A stretch of 64,000 nucleotides of DNA from Gillisella vitis (GCF_014204625.1 NZ_JACHLU010000007.1:143019-207018), one strand, 5' to 3'; shown: positions 44,008 through 53,781, counted from the first letter of the stretch. Made by a program: numbers and translations. Notes: generated by a model not told the origin, from the letters alone.

Positions 44008-45045
44008 ATGGCATTTCACCCCTCCGTACTTGAAGCGATTGGCAACACCCCGCTTATCCGCCTGAAGGCCGCGTCACAGGCCACCGGCTGCACCATTCTC
44101 GGCAAGGCGGAGTTTCTCAATCCCGGCCAATCCGTCAAGGATCGCGCCGCTCTTTATATCATCAAGGATGCCGAGCGTCGTGGTCTGCTGCGCCCCGGCG
44201 GGGTGATTGTCGAAGGCACTGCTGGTAATACCGGCATTGGTTTGACTCTGGTGGCCAAGGCACTGGGCTATCGCACAGTCATCGTCATTCCTGAAACACA
44301 AAGCCAGGAAAAGAAAGACGCCTTGCGTCTTCTGGGAGCCGAACTGGTGGAAGTGCCCGCCGTTCCCTATAAAAACCCGAACAATTACGTCAAACTCTCA
44401 GGCCGGCTTGCCGAAGAACTGGCCAAGACCGAGCCAAATGGTGCCATCTGGGCCAATCAGTTTGACAATACCGTCAATCGCAACGCCCATATTGAGACCA
44501 CAGCCCGAGAGATCTTCGAGCAGACCGGCGGGTCCGTTGATGGCTTTATCTGCGCCGTTGGCTCTGGCGGCACGCTGGCTGGAACCGGCATGGGGCTTCG
44601 CAATCTCAAGCCCTCTGTCAAGATCGGTCTTGCTGACCCGGAAGGGGCTGCTCTCTATGAATTTTATAAAAATGGCGAATTGAAATCCTCCGGCTCATCG
44701 ATCACCGAAGGCATTGGCCAGGGCCGCATTACGGCCAATCTGGAAGGTTTCACCCCCGATTACGCCTATCAGATCACCGATTCCGAAGCCTTGCCGATCG
44801 TGTTTGATCTTGTCGAGCATGAAGGCCTGTGCCTTGGTGGCTCCTCCGGCATCAACATTGCCGGCGCCATCCGGCTGGCACGCGATCTTGGCCCCGGCCA
44901 CACCATCGTGACGATTTTGTGCGATTACGGCAACCGCTATCAATCAAAGCTGTTCAACGGTGATTTTCTCAAGCAAAAAGGTCTGCCGCAGCCACAGTGG
45001 CTGGGGACAAAACCTGATTTTTCCATTCCCTTTGAAGCGCCTTAA
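44008..45045 (+). CDS. cysK: Cysteine synthase A (PLP-dependent)
   Basis: Forms cysteine from O-acetylserine and sulfide. The 345-residue protein has the PLP lysine in N-P-G-Q-S-V-K-D-R-A (near residue 39), the phosphate-binding loop V-E-G-T-A-G-N-T-G-I-G (near 68), G-S-G-G-T-L-A-G near 186 and a late G-G-S-S-G-I-N. The longest frame adds 48 residues through the repeat upstream; the ATG at 44008 gives the family N terminus. It begins a run with alaX and sseA, 8 and 16 bases apart, a probable operon around cysteine and sulfur. Confidence 0.92.
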   Translation: MAFHPSVLEAIGNTPLIRLKAASQATGCTILGKAEFLNPGQSVKDRAALYIIKDAERRGLLRPGGVIVEGTAGNTGIGLTLVAKALGYRTVIVIPETQSQEKKDALRLLGAELVEVPAVPYKNPNNYVKLSGRLAEELAKTEPNGAIWANQFDNTVNRNAHIETTAREIFEQTGGSVDGFICAVGSGGTLAGTGMGLRNLKPSVKIGLADPEGAALYEFYKNGELKSSGSSITEGIGQGRITANLEGFTPDYAYQITDSEALPIVFDLVEHEGLCLGGSSGINIAGAIRLARDLGPGHTIVTILCDYGNRYQSKLFNGDFLKQKGLPQPQWLGTKPDFSIPFEAP

Positions 45046-45053
45046 GGATAACC

Positions 45054-45791
45054 ATGCCCACATTGCCTCTGTTTCGTGATGATTTCTATCTTTCGACAGC
45101 GGAGGCCAATGTCACAGCCCTGCATGAAGATGGCTCGATAGAGCTGGACCAGACCTGCTTTTTTGCCACCTCCGGCGGCCAGCCGGGGGACACAGGCTTT
45201 CTGGAACGCGCCGATGGCTCGAAAATTCAACTGGGCATCACCGTGTATGGCACGGATAAAAGCATCATTCTGCACAAGCCGCTTGAAGGACAGGCAATAC
45301 CGGACATCGGCGAAAAACTGGTGTTGCACGTCGACTGGCCGCGCCGCTACAAGCTGATGCGGATGCACACTGCCTGCCATCTGCTGTCCGTTGTCTGCCC
45401 CTACCCCATCACGGGTGCCGCCGTCGGCGAGGACGAAAGCCGGGTGGACTTTGACATGACCGAGACCATTGACCGCGGCAAGGTCACGAGCGACATGATG
45501 CGGCTGGTTGAGGAAAACCATCCGGTGTTTGTCAACTGGATCACCGATGACGATCTGCGCGCCACCCCCCATATCGTCAAATCCAAAAATGTCCGACCAC
45601 CTCTCGGTTTGGGGCGTGTTAGCCTTGTTTGCATCGGAGAGAACTCTGCCGTTGACAGCCAGCCCTGCGGCGGCACACATGTGTCTGAGACACAGGAAGT
45701 CGGTGCGATTCACATCGCCAAAATAGAAAAGAAGGGCAAGGAGAACCGGCGGTTTCGACTTCGCTTCGGCGCGCTGGATGCTTTGAGCTGA
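45054..45791 (+). CDS. Alanyl-tRNA editing protein (AlaX family)
   Basis: A free-standing trans-editing domain that hydrolyses mischarged tRNA(Ala), typically Ser-tRNA(Ala). The 245-residue protein has the zinc motif H-T-A-C-H near residue 103 and C-G-G-T-H near 204, with the N-terminal glycine-rich T-S-G-G-Q-P-G-D. It starts 8 bases after cysK with GGATAACC as leader. Confidence 0.92.
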   Translation: MPTLPLFRDDFYLSTAEANVTALHEDGSIELDQTCFFATSGGQPGDTGFLERADGSKIQLGITVYGTDKSIILHKPLEGQAIPDIGEKLVLHVDWPRRYKLMRMHTACHLLSVVCPYPITGAAVGEDESRVDFDMTETIDRGKVTSDMMRLVEENHPVFVNWITDDDLRATPHIVKSKNVRPPLGLGRVSLVCIGENSAVDSQPCGGTHVSETQEVGAIHIAKIEKKGKENRRFRLRFGALDALS

Positions 45792-45807
45792 CAAAACGGA
45801 GAGAAAC

Positions 45808-47241
45808 ATGTCTGCGGAAAAAAGTCGGTTTATCGTATCGGCCGAATGGGTGCGCAAGCAACTGGGAGCACCGCAATTTCGGATCATAGACGCCTCATTG
45901 TATTTACCCATCCACAATCGCAATGGCGCGGTGGAATATGCCAATGGCCATATTCCCGGTGCCGTGTTCTTCGATCACGAACAGATCGCCGACCGCTCCT
46001 CTGCGCTGCCCCATACCCTGCCCTCGCCTGAGAGCTTTGCAGAAGCCCTTGGCCAGCTTGGCATTGCCGACACGGATACAATCGTTGTTTACGACGGGCC
46101 TGGGATGTATTCAGCACCGCGTGTATGGTGGATGCTGCGCGTGATGGGCGCGCCCAATGTCTTCGTCCTCGATGGCGGCCTGGACGGCTGGAAGCAACAG
46201 GGATTGCCGCTGGAAACAGACCTGCCAGAGCCTGCACCAGCCACCTTCAACGCCACATTCAACGAAGCCCGCGTGACATCCTTTGCCGATATGCGCAAGA
46301 TCGTCGATAACGGAGAACGGCAGATTGCCGACGCTCGCCCCGCAGGCCGCTTTACCGGCGAGGACGCCGAACCCCGCGAAGGCATGCGCTCTGGCCACAT
46401 GCCGGGTGCGCGCTCCGTGCCAGCCTCGACTTTAAGCGAAAATGGCCATCTGAAAGATCTCGCCAGCCTGCGCGCCATCTTCGCCGATGCTGGCGTGGAT
46501 CTGACTCGTCCCGTTGTCACCAGCTGCGGCTCTGGCGTCACGGCGGCTGTGATTACGCTGGCGCTCGAATCTATTGGTCATCGTGACAACACGCTTTATG
46601 ACGGATCATGGTCTGAATGGGGTTCAAAAAAAGACACACCCGTTGTCACCGGCCCCGCCGCGCCTGTGGAAGGCCCGCTTCCAAAGCCGCTCAGCGCCCA
46701 TGTGACCAAGCTGGAGATGACATCGCCACCCAAATCCAGCCTGCCGGTACCCATTAACATTCAGACCGCGATTATTCGTGCCACAGACATGCCTCTGACC
46801 TATTACCGTTTTCTCTATCGTCAGGTCGGCGGGCGCTGGCATTGGTACAAACGCCTGAAAATGGCCGACAGCGCGTTGCAAGCCGTGATCCATCACCCGG
46901 ATGTGTCCATATCCGTTCTCTATGTCAACGGCGCGCCCGCAGGCTTTTTTGAGCTGTGTCAACAGCCAGACAATACCGTTGAGCTGTCTTACTTCGGCCT
47001 GTTCGAGCACGCTCTGGGCCTCGGCATTGGCAAATGGTTTTTGCTACAGGCACTCTATGCCGCCTGGCAAAACACCCCATCAAAAGTGGTGGTGATGACC
47101 AACACGCTTGACCACCCTCGCGCACTTCAGCTTTACCAACAATTTGGCTTCTCGCCGGTTGAAACCTGGGAAGAACTGGTGGTGCCGATCTCAGAGGAAG
47201 ACATGCTCGACATTATCCGGCGCGATTACAAAATGGCGTAA
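45808..47241 (+). CDS. sseA: 3-mercaptopyruvate sulfurtransferase fused to a GNAT acetyltransferase
   Basis: A 477-residue two-part protein. Residues about 1-290 are a tandem rhodanese sulfurtransferase with the catalytic Cys in T-S-C-G-S-G-V-T near 236 and the final W-S-E-W-G; this equals a whole SseA (about 285 residues). Residues about 310-475 are a complete GNAT domain with L-G-L-G-I-G-K-W as acetyl-CoA loop and L-Y-Q-Q-F-G-F as the late motif. No stop or frame break separates them; a possible internal ATG (M-T-S-P-P-K-S) has GGAG touching it. The sulfur half transfers sulfane sulfur to thiols or cyanide; the GNAT substrate is unknown. Confidence 0.88.
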   Translation: MSAEKSRFIVSAEWVRKQLGAPQFRIIDASLYLPIHNRNGAVEYANGHIPGAVFFDHEQIADRSSALPHTLPSPESFAEALGQLGIADTDTIVVYDGPGMYSAPRVWWMLRVMGAPNVFVLDGGLDGWKQQGLPLETDLPEPAPATFNATFNEARVTSFADMRKIVDNGERQIADARPAGRFTGEDAEPREGMRSGHMPGARSVPASTLSENGHLKDLASLRAIFADAGVDLTRPVVTSCGSGVTAAVITLALESIGHRDNTLYDGSWSEWGSKKDTPVVTGPAAPVEGPLPKPLSAHVTKLEMTSPPKSSLPVPINIQTAIIRATDMPLTYYRFLYRQVGGRWHWYKRLKMADSALQAVIHHPDVSISVLYVNGAPAGFFELCQQPDNTVELSYFGLFEHALGLGIGKWFLLQALYAAWQNTPSKVVVMTNTLDHPRALQLYQQFGFSPVETWEELVVPISEEDMLDIIRRDYKMA

Positions 47242-47261
47242 CAGCCGATCCATGCTTGTGA

Positions 47262-47285
47262 TGGCGCAGGAGACATTTTGCGCCA
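47262..47285. terminator. Weak hairpin between convergent genes
   Basis: TGGCGCA / TGCGCCA with a 10-base loop, 21 bases past the sseA-GNAT stop and just before the DUF2809 gene stop. It has no clear U run. It may end transcription from either side. Confidence 0.32.
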
Positions 47286-47296
47286 GTCTCTGAAGA

Positions 47297-47713
47297 TCAC
47301 CGCCTCTTACACGCTTGATGAATGAGCGCTGCAAGGACAATTCCCATCGTGTAAGCAAGAATATTCCAGAGCGAGAACACCTTGCCCAAAAGCAATGCAC
47401 CGGTTGCGGTCTCTCGAAACTCGTCCAGCCATGGTGTATGGATCAAACGGACAAGCTCCACCATGATCGCCAAAATTTCTGCGGTTAAAATGATCTGGTA
47501 TTGAGCTCTCGGCACCAGAAGCACAGCGACCAACAGATACACCATCGCCCCCCACAACAATGATCCACCATACTTGACGATGATAAAAGGCAGCCCTGCC
47601 TGATAACCGAAATGGCGCAGGCTGAGGCCCGCCATCACAACAATCAGCGCAGCCAGCAGCAGCCAGCCCCTATGGTGCCAGACACCACTATTTTGGCCAT
47701 TATTCAACCGCAC
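47297..47713 (-). CDS. DUF2809-like small membrane protein
   Basis: About 138 residues with four hydrophobic helices. The segments L-R-H-F-G-Y-Q-A-G-L-P, Y-G-G-S-L-L-W-G-A-M-V-Y and L-L-G-K-V-F-S-L-W-N-I-L-A-Y are typical of DUF2809. Function unknown. The longest frame starts with an ATG (47749) lacking a ribosome site; a GTG at 47711-47713 has AAGGA at suitable distance and gives a natural N terminus, so it is preferred. Divergent from the DUF817 gene. Confidence 0.72.
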   Translation of the reverse strand: MRLNNGQNSGVWHHRGWLLLAALIVVMAGLSLRHFGYQAGLPFIIVKYGGSLLWGAMVYLLVAVLLVPRAQYQIILTAEILAIMVELVRLIHTPWLDEFRETATGALLLGKVFSLWNILAYTMGIVLAALIHQACKRR

Positions 47714-47827
47714 GATGTCACATTCCTTGACAACAAATACCACCTGCATACTTGTTTACACTGGAATCAGCTGGAACACATATGCAATAGCCACAAGACA
47801 TTGTTCAAACAAACAAAACGAGATTCA

Positions 47828-48709
47828 ATGACGCCAGCTCAACTGAAGCCACCCGCAAATGTCAATTCACTCGGAAATCTGGATTATTTTCTGATCCACG
47901 AACGCCCATTTCAAAATATCTTCGGCTTTCGCCGGTTTGTCATAGAGTTTCTTTATTTCGGCATCAAGGAAGCTCGAGCCTGCCTGTTTGTCGGGCTGTT
48001 CTTTGCAGCAATTTTCATCGTTCCTCGGGCCGGTCTGATCGGCATTCCCCGCTACGATGTCCTGCTCATGATCGCGCTGGCAATACAGGCGGCCATGCTG
48101 TGGACCAGGCTTGAGACCTGGGATGAGGCAAAAGCCATTGCTATGTTTCATATCGTTGGCTTTGCTCTGGAGGTTTTCAAAACATCCGGCAGTATCCAAT
48201 CATGGTCCTACCCTGACTTCGCCTATACCAAACTCTTCGGCGTCCCACTGTTTGCGGGCTTCATGTATGCTGCCGTTGGATCTTACATCATACAGGCATG
48301 GCGCTTGCTGGATGTACGCATTCGACATCATCCGCCTTACTGGATGTCGACTGCCATCGCGCTGGCCATCTACGCGAATTTCTTCACACACCATTATTTC
48401 GGTGATTATCGCTGGTACATCGCCGCCTGTACTCTGGGTCTTTACGCACGCGCAACCGTGATCTTCACACCCTATGACCGCCCCAGAAAAATGCCGCTCC
48501 TGGTGTCCTTCATTCTCATTGGATTTTTTATCTGGCTCGCCGAAAACATCAGTACCTTTTTCGGCATATGGCGTTATCCCAACCAAATGTTTGGCTGGTC
48601 TATCGTTCATCTCGGAAAATGGAGTTCATGGTCACTGCTGACCATCATGTCTTTTGTCATCGTTGCGCAGCTCAAACATATCAAAAGCCGCATTCATATT
48701 CCCGAATAA
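47828..48709 (+). CDS. DUF817 integral membrane protein
   Basis: A 293-residue protein with about eight membrane helices, His/Tyr/Trp-rich in the loops (W-S-Y-P-D-F-A-Y, F-F-T-H-H-Y-F-G-D-Y-R-W-Y, G-I-W-R-Y-P-N-Q-M-F-G-W), as in the DUF817 family. Function not established. The longest frame adds 72 improbable residues upstream; the ATG at 47828 was chosen although its ribosome site is weak. Its stop touches the T tract of the rplQ terminator. Confidence 0.82.
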   Translation: MTPAQLKPPANVNSLGNLDYFLIHERPFQNIFGFRRFVIEFLYFGIKEARACLFVGLFFAAIFIVPRAGLIGIPRYDVLLMIALAIQAAMLWTRLETWDEAKAIAMFHIVGFALEVFKTSGSIQSWSYPDFAYTKLFGVPLFAGFMYAAVGSYIIQAWRLLDVRIRHHPPYWMSTAIALAIYANFFTHHYFGDYRWYIAACTLGLYARATVIFTPYDRPRKMPLLVSFILIGFFIWLAENISTFFGIWRYPNQMFGWSIVHLGKWSSWSLLTIMSFVIVAQLKHIKSRIHIPE

Positions 48710-48736
48710 AAAAAGCCGGATGGTTTCCCATCCGGC
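48704..48736 (-). terminator. Rho-independent terminator of the rpoA-rplQ (alpha) operon
   Basis: Stem GCCGGATGG / CCATCCGGC with a 4-base loop; on the minus strand it is followed by a run of seven T. It lies 28 bases past the rplQ stop. Confidence 0.93.
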
Positions 48737-48763
48737 CTTATCAAACACAAAGGTCTGTCTCTA

Positions 48764-49189
48764 TCAAGCGGCTTCAGCAGCTTCTGCTTCTGCTGCAACA
48801 CGAGCCTTGTCGGCTGCGCCCTTGGCATCAACATCGCGCTCAACGAACTCGATAACAGCCATAGGAGCGTTGTCGCCCTGGCGGTAACCAGCCTTCATGA
48901 TACGCAGGTAGCCACCGTTACGGGTTGCGTAACGGGTTGCGATGGCGTCGAACAGCTTGCGAACAGCGTCAACGTCACGGATCTGCGATACAGCCTGACG
49001 GCGTGCATGCAGGTCGCCACGCTTTCCGAGCGTGACCAGCTTTTCTACGATCGGGCGAATTTCCTTCGCCTTTGGCAGAGTGGTCACGATCTGCTCATGG
49101 GTGATGAGCGAAGCCGCCATATTGGCAAACATTGCCTTACGGTGGCTTGCGGTTCTGTTCAGCTTGCGGCCGGCCTTCTGATGGCGCAT
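48764..49189 (-). CDS. rplQ: 50S ribosomal protein L17
   Basis: A 141-residue large-subunit protein: [17 protein letters not shown] start and the [10 protein letters not shown] segment are definitive. The C-terminal 25 residues are an Ala/Glu-rich tail. Last gene of the alpha operon, 133 bases after rpoA. Confidence 0.97.
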   Translation of the reverse strand: MRHQKAGRKLNRTASHRKAMFANMAASLITHEQIVTTLPKAKEIRPIVEKLVTLGKRGDLHARRQAVSQIRDVDAVRKLFDAIATRYATRNGGYLRIMKAGYRQGDNAPMAVIEFVERDVDAKGAADKARVAAEAEAAEAA

Positions 49190-49322
49190 TGCTATTCTCC
49201 TTTAGTGCAGGTGCTCACGTTTCAAAGCAACACTGCCGTTTCCTGACACATACAGACACCAAGTTTCCCTTTGGCCTGCTGTTTGACTGGGAAAGGCAGA
49301 GTTCAACCTGCCTTATCTGTGA

Positions 49323-50333
49323 TTAATATTGGTCTTCGTAGCGCTTTGCGAGATCTTCAATGTTCTCTGGCGGCCAGGCAGGAACTTCCATGCCCAGATG
49401 CAGACCCATGGAAGCCAAGACTTCCTTGATCTCATTCAACGACTTACGACCAAAGTTTGGCGTACGCAGCATTTCCGCTTCGGTCTTCTGAATCAGATCG
49501 CCGATGTAAACGATGTTGTCGTTTTTCAGGCAGTTTGCCGAACGCACCGACAACTCAAGCTCATCAACCTTCTTCAGCAGCGCCGGATTGAACGCCAGCT
49601 CAGTCACTGACTCTTCTTCGGTTTCACGCTGAGGCTCATCAAAATTGACGAAGACAGACAGTTGATCCTGAAGAATGCGAGCAGCAAAAGCCACTGCGTC
49701 TTCAACAGAAATCGAACCATCGGTTTCCACCGTCATGATCAGCTTGTCGTAATCGAGAACCTGGCCTTCACGGGTATTTTCAACCTTGTAGGACACTTTC
49801 TTGACCGGAGAATACAAGCTGTCGACTGGAATAAGACCAATCGGCGCATCTTCGGCCCGATTACGATCGGCAGGAACATAGCCCTTGCCGTTGTTAACCG
49901 TGAATTCCATCCGGATTTCCGCACCCTCATCCAGCGTGCAGATCACGTGGTTCGGATTGAGAATTTCGATGTCGCCAACGGTCTGGATATCACCGGCAGT
50001 CACCACACCTGGGCCCTGCTTGCGAACAACCATACGCTTGGCATCATCGCCGTCCATCTTGATGGCGATTTCCTTGATGTTCAAAACGATGTCAGTGACA
50101 TCCTCCCGAACACCAGGGATAGAAGAAAACTCGTGCAGAACGCCGTCAATCTGAACAGCCGTTACCGCAGCACCACGCAGCGAAGACAACAGAACCCGCC
50201 GCAAAGCATTACCGAGGGTCAGACCAAAACCGCGCTCGAGAGGCTCAGCCACAAGAGTCGCTTTTGTGCGACCATTTGAGCTGAACTCAACCTTGTTAGG
50301 CTTGATCAATTCCTGCCAATTCTTCTGAATCAT
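49323..50333 (-). CDS. rpoA: RNA polymerase alpha subunit
   Basis: A 336-residue RNA polymerase assembly and promoter-contact subunit. The N-terminal dimerisation domain ([17 protein letters not shown] near residue 34) and the C-terminal domain that binds UP elements and activators (about 255-320, with [10 protein letters not shown] and [10 protein letters not shown]) are both present. It lies between rpsK and rplQ as in other bacteria. Confidence 0.98.
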   Translation of the reverse strand: MIQKNWQELIKPNKVEFSSNGRTKATLVAEPLERGFGLTLGNALRRVLLSSLRGAAVTAVQIDGVLHEFSSIPGVREDVTDIVLNIKEIAIKMDGDDAKRMVVRKQGPGVVTAGDIQTVGDIEILNPNHVICTLDEGAEIRMEFTVNNGKGYVPADRNRAEDAPIGLIPVDSLYSPVKKVSYKVENTREGQVLDYDKLIMTVETDGSISVEDAVAFAARILQDQLSVFVNFDEPQRETEEESVTELAFNPALLKKVDELELSVRSANCLKNDNIVYIGDLIQKTEAEMLRTPNFGRKSLNEIKEVLASMGLHLGMEVPAWPPENIEDLAKRYEDQY

Positions 50334-50432
50334 ATGTTTACCTTCCGTTCGTCGTCACCATTCAATCGTGACGACCGAGCATGAGAAGAACCGGGAGCAC
50401 GCCAAAACATACACCCGGCGGATTGAAAATGA

Positions 50433-50822
50433 TCAGACGCGGCGCTTCTTGCGAGGGCGGCAGCCGTTGTGCGGGATCGGGGTTACGTCACGGATAGACG
50501 TAATCATGAAACCGGCAGCCTGCAAAGCGCGCAGAGCAGATTCGCGACCAGAACCTGGGCCACAAACTTCAACTTCCAGCGACTTCATGCCGTGTTCCTG
50601 AGCCTTCTTGGCGCAGTCTTCAGCAGCAATCTGAGCTGCAAACGGCGTGGACTTGCGAGAACCCTTAAAGCCCTTGGCACCAGCCGAAGACCAGGCAATA
50701 GCATTGCCCTGCGCATCGGTGATGGTGATCATTGTATTGTTGAAAGTCGAGTTTACGTGCGCAACGCCCGACGAAATATTTTTACGTTCGCGACGGCGAA
50801 TACGTGTGGCTTCCTTGGCCAT
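50433..50822 (-). CDS. rpsK: 30S ribosomal protein S11
   Basis: A 129-residue platform protein of the small subunit. [19 protein letters not shown] near residue 22 and the basic C terminus with [12 protein letters not shown] are family hallmarks. Between rpsM and rpoA. Confidence 0.98.
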   Translation of the reverse strand: MAKEATRIRRRERKNISSGVAHVNSTFNNTMITITDAQGNAIAWSSAGAKGFKGSRKSTPFAAQIAAEDCAKKAQEHGMKSLEVEVCGPGSGRESALRALQAAGFMITSIRDVTPIPHNGCRPRKKRRV

Positions 50823-50956
50823 TCAATGTCCTTTCGTTGATCTCTTCACCGCCGTAGCACCAGCGGCTCCACCGGGGCAGACCAGAAAGCCAACCCCTTT
50901 AACTGCAACAAGGCCGGCACTGACGCGCCAGCCTCAAATCCGCCTTTAAGCGAAAA

Positions 50957-51325
50957 TTACTTCTTCTTACCAGCAATAGCCTTGGCTGGACCCTTACGCG
51001 TACGAGCATTCGTATGCGTGCGCTGTCCACGAACCGGCAAGCCGCGACGATGACGAAGACCGCGGTAGCAGCCCAGATCCATCAGACGCTTGATGTTCAT
51101 TGAAGTTTCACGACGAAGATCACCTTCGACGCGATAATCACGGTCAATCGTTTCACGAATTGCAAGAACTTCAGCATCGGTGAGCTGATGGACACGACGA
51201 TCAGCAGCAATGCCGACCTTGTCCATGATTTCTTGCGCGAACTTTGGACCAATCCCATGAATATAGGTCAGCGCGATGATAACGCGCTTTGCTGTTGGGA
51301 TGTTGACGCCAGCGATACGTGCCAC
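50957..51325 (-). CDS. rpsM: 30S ribosomal protein S13
   Basis: A 122-residue head protein contacting tRNA and the 50S subunit. It starts with GTG (51323-51325), giving [10 protein letters not shown], with AAGGAG at 8 bases; the longest frame adds 12 spurious residues. The basic tail [15 protein letters not shown] is conserved. First gene of the alpha operon. Confidence 0.97.
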   Translation of the reverse strand: MARIAGVNIPTAKRVIIALTYIHGIGPKFAQEIMDKVGIAADRRVHQLTDAEVLAIRETIDRDYRVEGDLRRETSMNIKRLMDLGCYRGLRHRRGLPVRGQRTHTNARTRKGPAKAIAGKKK

Positions 51326-51494
51326 GCCTATTCTCCTTGCGTTCCAGTTGCCATCCGGCAAGTGGTGTCTCGTTTGACAGCCAAGTCTTACGGCCGCCGA
51401 TTCATTTGGGTTCTCAACAAGTCAAAAAGACCGACCCCGTCCCCCAAAAAGTGGAAGAACGCGCCGACCTCTGAACTATCGCGAGTTGGCGCGC

Positions 51495-51523
51495 TGTTTA
51501 ACGGAATCAGGGGCAAAAAGCAA
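51495..51523 (-). promoter_or_regulatory. Candidate promoter of the rpsM-rpsK-rpoA-rplQ operon
   Basis: On the minus strand TTGCTT (51518-51523), 17-base spacer, TAAACA (51495-51500). It is in the 230-base gap between adk and rpsM, about 170 bases before rpsM. Confidence 0.42.
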
Positions 51524-51555
51524 CTGTTCCGCAAAAGAAATTCATCCCGATATAA

Positions 51556-52206
51556 TTAAAGACCGGAAAGAATATTTTCTATGTCAGCTGTTACCCTGTC
51601 AATGTCGGCCATGCCGTCAACAGAACGCAGCTTTCCTTTCGCATGATAATAGCCAATCAAAGGAGATGTTTCCTTATAATAGGCCTGCAAACGGGTTTTT
51701 ACGGTATCCCGGTTGTCATCTGGACGGCGCTTGAAGTGAGTCGAGCCACATTTGTCACAAACACCGGAAACCTGAGGCTTGAGATTGTCATCATGATAAC
51801 CGGCACCACAGTTGGCACAGGTGTAACGGCCAGCGATTCTGTCGGCCAGGATGTCGTCTTCCACCCTTATCTCAACAACGGCAGAAAGCTCAAGCCCCTT
51901 GGCAACCAGCATTTTTTCTGTCGCGTCCGCCTGAACCAGAGTCCGGGGAAATCCGTCGAGAATAAATCCGGCCTGACAGTCAGGCTGATCGATTCGCTCT
52001 GCAACGATCGCTATGACAATATCATCGGATACGAGCTTGCCGGCATCCATCACGGCTTTCGCACGCTTGCCAACCTCAGTCTGTGCCGCAACAGCGGCCC
52101 GCAGCATGTCACCAGTGGACAATTGCGGAATGCCATGCGTCTCAACGATCCTCTGCGCCTGAGTGCCCTTCCCGGCCCCGGGCGGTCCCAATAGAATTAA
52201 CCTCAT
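51556..52206 (-). CDS. adk: Adenylate kinase
   Basis: Interconverts AMP and ATP with ADP. The 216-residue protein begins with the P-loop G-P-P-G-A-G-K-G-T-Q and has a long lid. The lid contains two C-x-x-C pairs (C-A-N-C ... C-D-K-C, near residues 133-154), so it should bind zinc, unlike the E. coli enzyme. Its ATG overlaps the secY stop by four bases. The secY-adk-rpsM order is typical of alphaproteobacteria. Confidence 0.97.
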   Translation of the reverse strand: MRLILLGPPGAGKGTQAQRIVETHGIPQLSTGDMLRAAVAAQTEVGKRAKAVMDAGKLVSDDIVIAIVAERIDQPDCQAGFILDGFPRTLVQADATEKMLVAKGLELSAVVEIRVEDDILADRIAGRYTCANCGAGYHDDNLKPQVSGVCDKCGSTHFKRRPDDNRDTVKTRLQAYYKETSPLIGYYHAKGKLRSVDGMADIDRVTADIENILSGL

Positions 52207-53543
52207 CTTCCCCTCTTCCCTCCACGCAACTTTGATTTCTTGATCAGCCCTTCGTATTGCTGTGCAATCAAGTGCCCCTGCACCTGTGCTACCGTATCAA
52301 GGGTCACGCTGACAACAATCAAAAGCGATGTACCACCAAGGGATAAGGGAACCCCTGTCTGGGAAACCAGAATTTCGGGAAGGATACAAACAAAAACAAG
52401 ATAAATCGCACCAACAAGGGTGATACGTGTGAGAACATAGTCAATATATTCTGCCGTACGCTCACCCGGACGAATACCCGGAATAAACCCACCGTGCTTT
52501 TTAAGATTATCGGCAGTGTCCTTGGGATTAAAGACGATAGCCGTGTAAAAGAATGCGAAGAATCCAATCAGCAGGGCATAAAGAACCATATAGGCAGGCT
52601 GGCCATGGCCAAGAGCGCTGATAATGGTTGTTGCCCATGCCGGAAGCGTGGATGTGCCGGTAAAGCCGGCTGCCGTCGCTGGCAGCAAAAGCAGCGAACT
52701 TGCAAAAATAGCTGGAATAACACCAGACGTATTCAATTTCAGCGGCAAATGCGATGTATCGCCCTGGAACATCCGATTGCCAACCTGACGCTTCGGATAC
52801 TGGATCAACAGACGACGTTGAGCACGTTCAAAAAATACGATCAACGCGATGACAAGAATCGCAACGACGATCACAGTGAGAATAGCCGCTGTGGACAATG
52901 CGCCCGTACGACCAAGCTCAAGAGTGCCGGCCAACGCGGTAGGCAAGCCCGCCGCAATACCTGCAAAGATAATCAGCGAAATACCATTACCAATACCGCG
53001 AGAGGTGATCTGCTCACCCAGCCACATCAGGAACATCGTGCCGCCCAACAGCGTTACAACGGTCGAAATACGGAAGAAAATGCCAGGATCATTCACGAGA
53101 CCAGCACCATGCTCAAGACCAACCGCAATGCCGTAGGCTTGAAGCGTGCCAAGCAAGACAGTGCCATAACGGGTATATTGATTGATGATCTTGCGCCCCT
53201 GCTCGCCTTCCTTCTTCAGGTTTTCAAGCGAAGGAACAACAGAGGTCATCAGCTGCACGATAATAGATGCAGAAATGTAAGGCATGATGCCGAGCGCAAA
53301 AATCGCCATGCGCTGCACTGCACCACCCGAAAACATGTTGAAAAGGCCAAGAATACCACCTGCCTGCCCCTTGAAGGCCGCGGCATAAGCTTCTGGATTC
53401 AGTCCCGGCAGCGGAATGTGAGTTCCGAGACGATAGACAAGAAGGGCGGCCAACGTGAACCAGATACGTTTTTTCAGATCCTCAGCCTTCGCAAAGGTAG
53501 AAAAGTTCAGGTTCGAGGCCAATTGTTCCGCTGCAGAAGCCAT
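52203..53543 (-). CDS. secY: Protein translocase subunit SecY
   Basis: A 446-residue channel of the Sec pathway with ten membrane helices. N-terminal N-F-S-T-F-A-K-A-E-D-L-K-K-R-I and the G-I-M-P-Y-I-S-A-S-I-I plug-region sequence near residue 87 are typical, and F-V-N-P... equivalents F-A-F-F-Y-T-A-I-V-F-N-P-K-D occur near 315. The ATG at 53541-53543 is used because the preceding codon is TTG; GGAG lies seven bases ahead. A terminator-like hairpin separates it from rplO. Confidence 0.97.
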   Translation of the reverse strand: MASAAEQLASNLNFSTFAKAEDLKKRIWFTLAALLVYRLGTHIPLPGLNPEAYAAAFKGQAGGILGLFNMFSGGAVQRMAIFALGIMPYISASIIVQLMTSVVPSLENLKKEGEQGRKIINQYTRYGTVLLGTLQAYGIAVGLEHGAGLVNDPGIFFRISTVVTLLGGTMFLMWLGEQITSRGIGNGISLIIFAGIAAGLPTALAGTLELGRTGALSTAAILTVIVVAILVIALIVFFERAQRRLLIQYPKRQVGNRMFQGDTSHLPLKLNTSGVIPAIFASSLLLLPATAAGFTGTSTLPAWATTIISALGHGQPAYMVLYALLIGFFAFFYTAIVFNPKDTADNLKKHGGFIPGIRPGERTAEYIDYVLTRITLVGAIYLVFVCILPEILVSQTGVPLSLGGTSLLIVVSVTLDTVAQVQGHLIAQQYEGLIKKSKLRGGKRGR

Positions 53544-53735
53544 CAAATTCTCCGCTTCACCACATCAGGCGACCATCCAACCAAGGGACGCGCCGACGGT
53601 AAAATTACTTTTTTCTCGAAGGAAACGGAGCGACGCAGAGTTTCAAAATCAACTCAAAGCCTCACCCTCAGTTTTCCGAAATCTCCCGGAAGACGGACTT
53701 ATTCCATCCATGGGTCGCGAGGCACACATATGGGA

Positions 53736-53769
53736 GAAAAATCGCCCGGTGTGAAGCACCCCGGGCGAT
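53736..53769 (-). terminator. Terminator/attenuator between rplO and secY
   Basis: Arms ATCGCCCGG and CCGGGCGAT (53741-53749, 53761-53769) with an 11-base loop that can add GGTG/CACC pairs. On the minus strand TTTTT follows. It begins 13 bases past the rplO stop, inside the spc cluster. Confidence 0.78.
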
Positions 53770-53781
53770 TATATTCATCAA

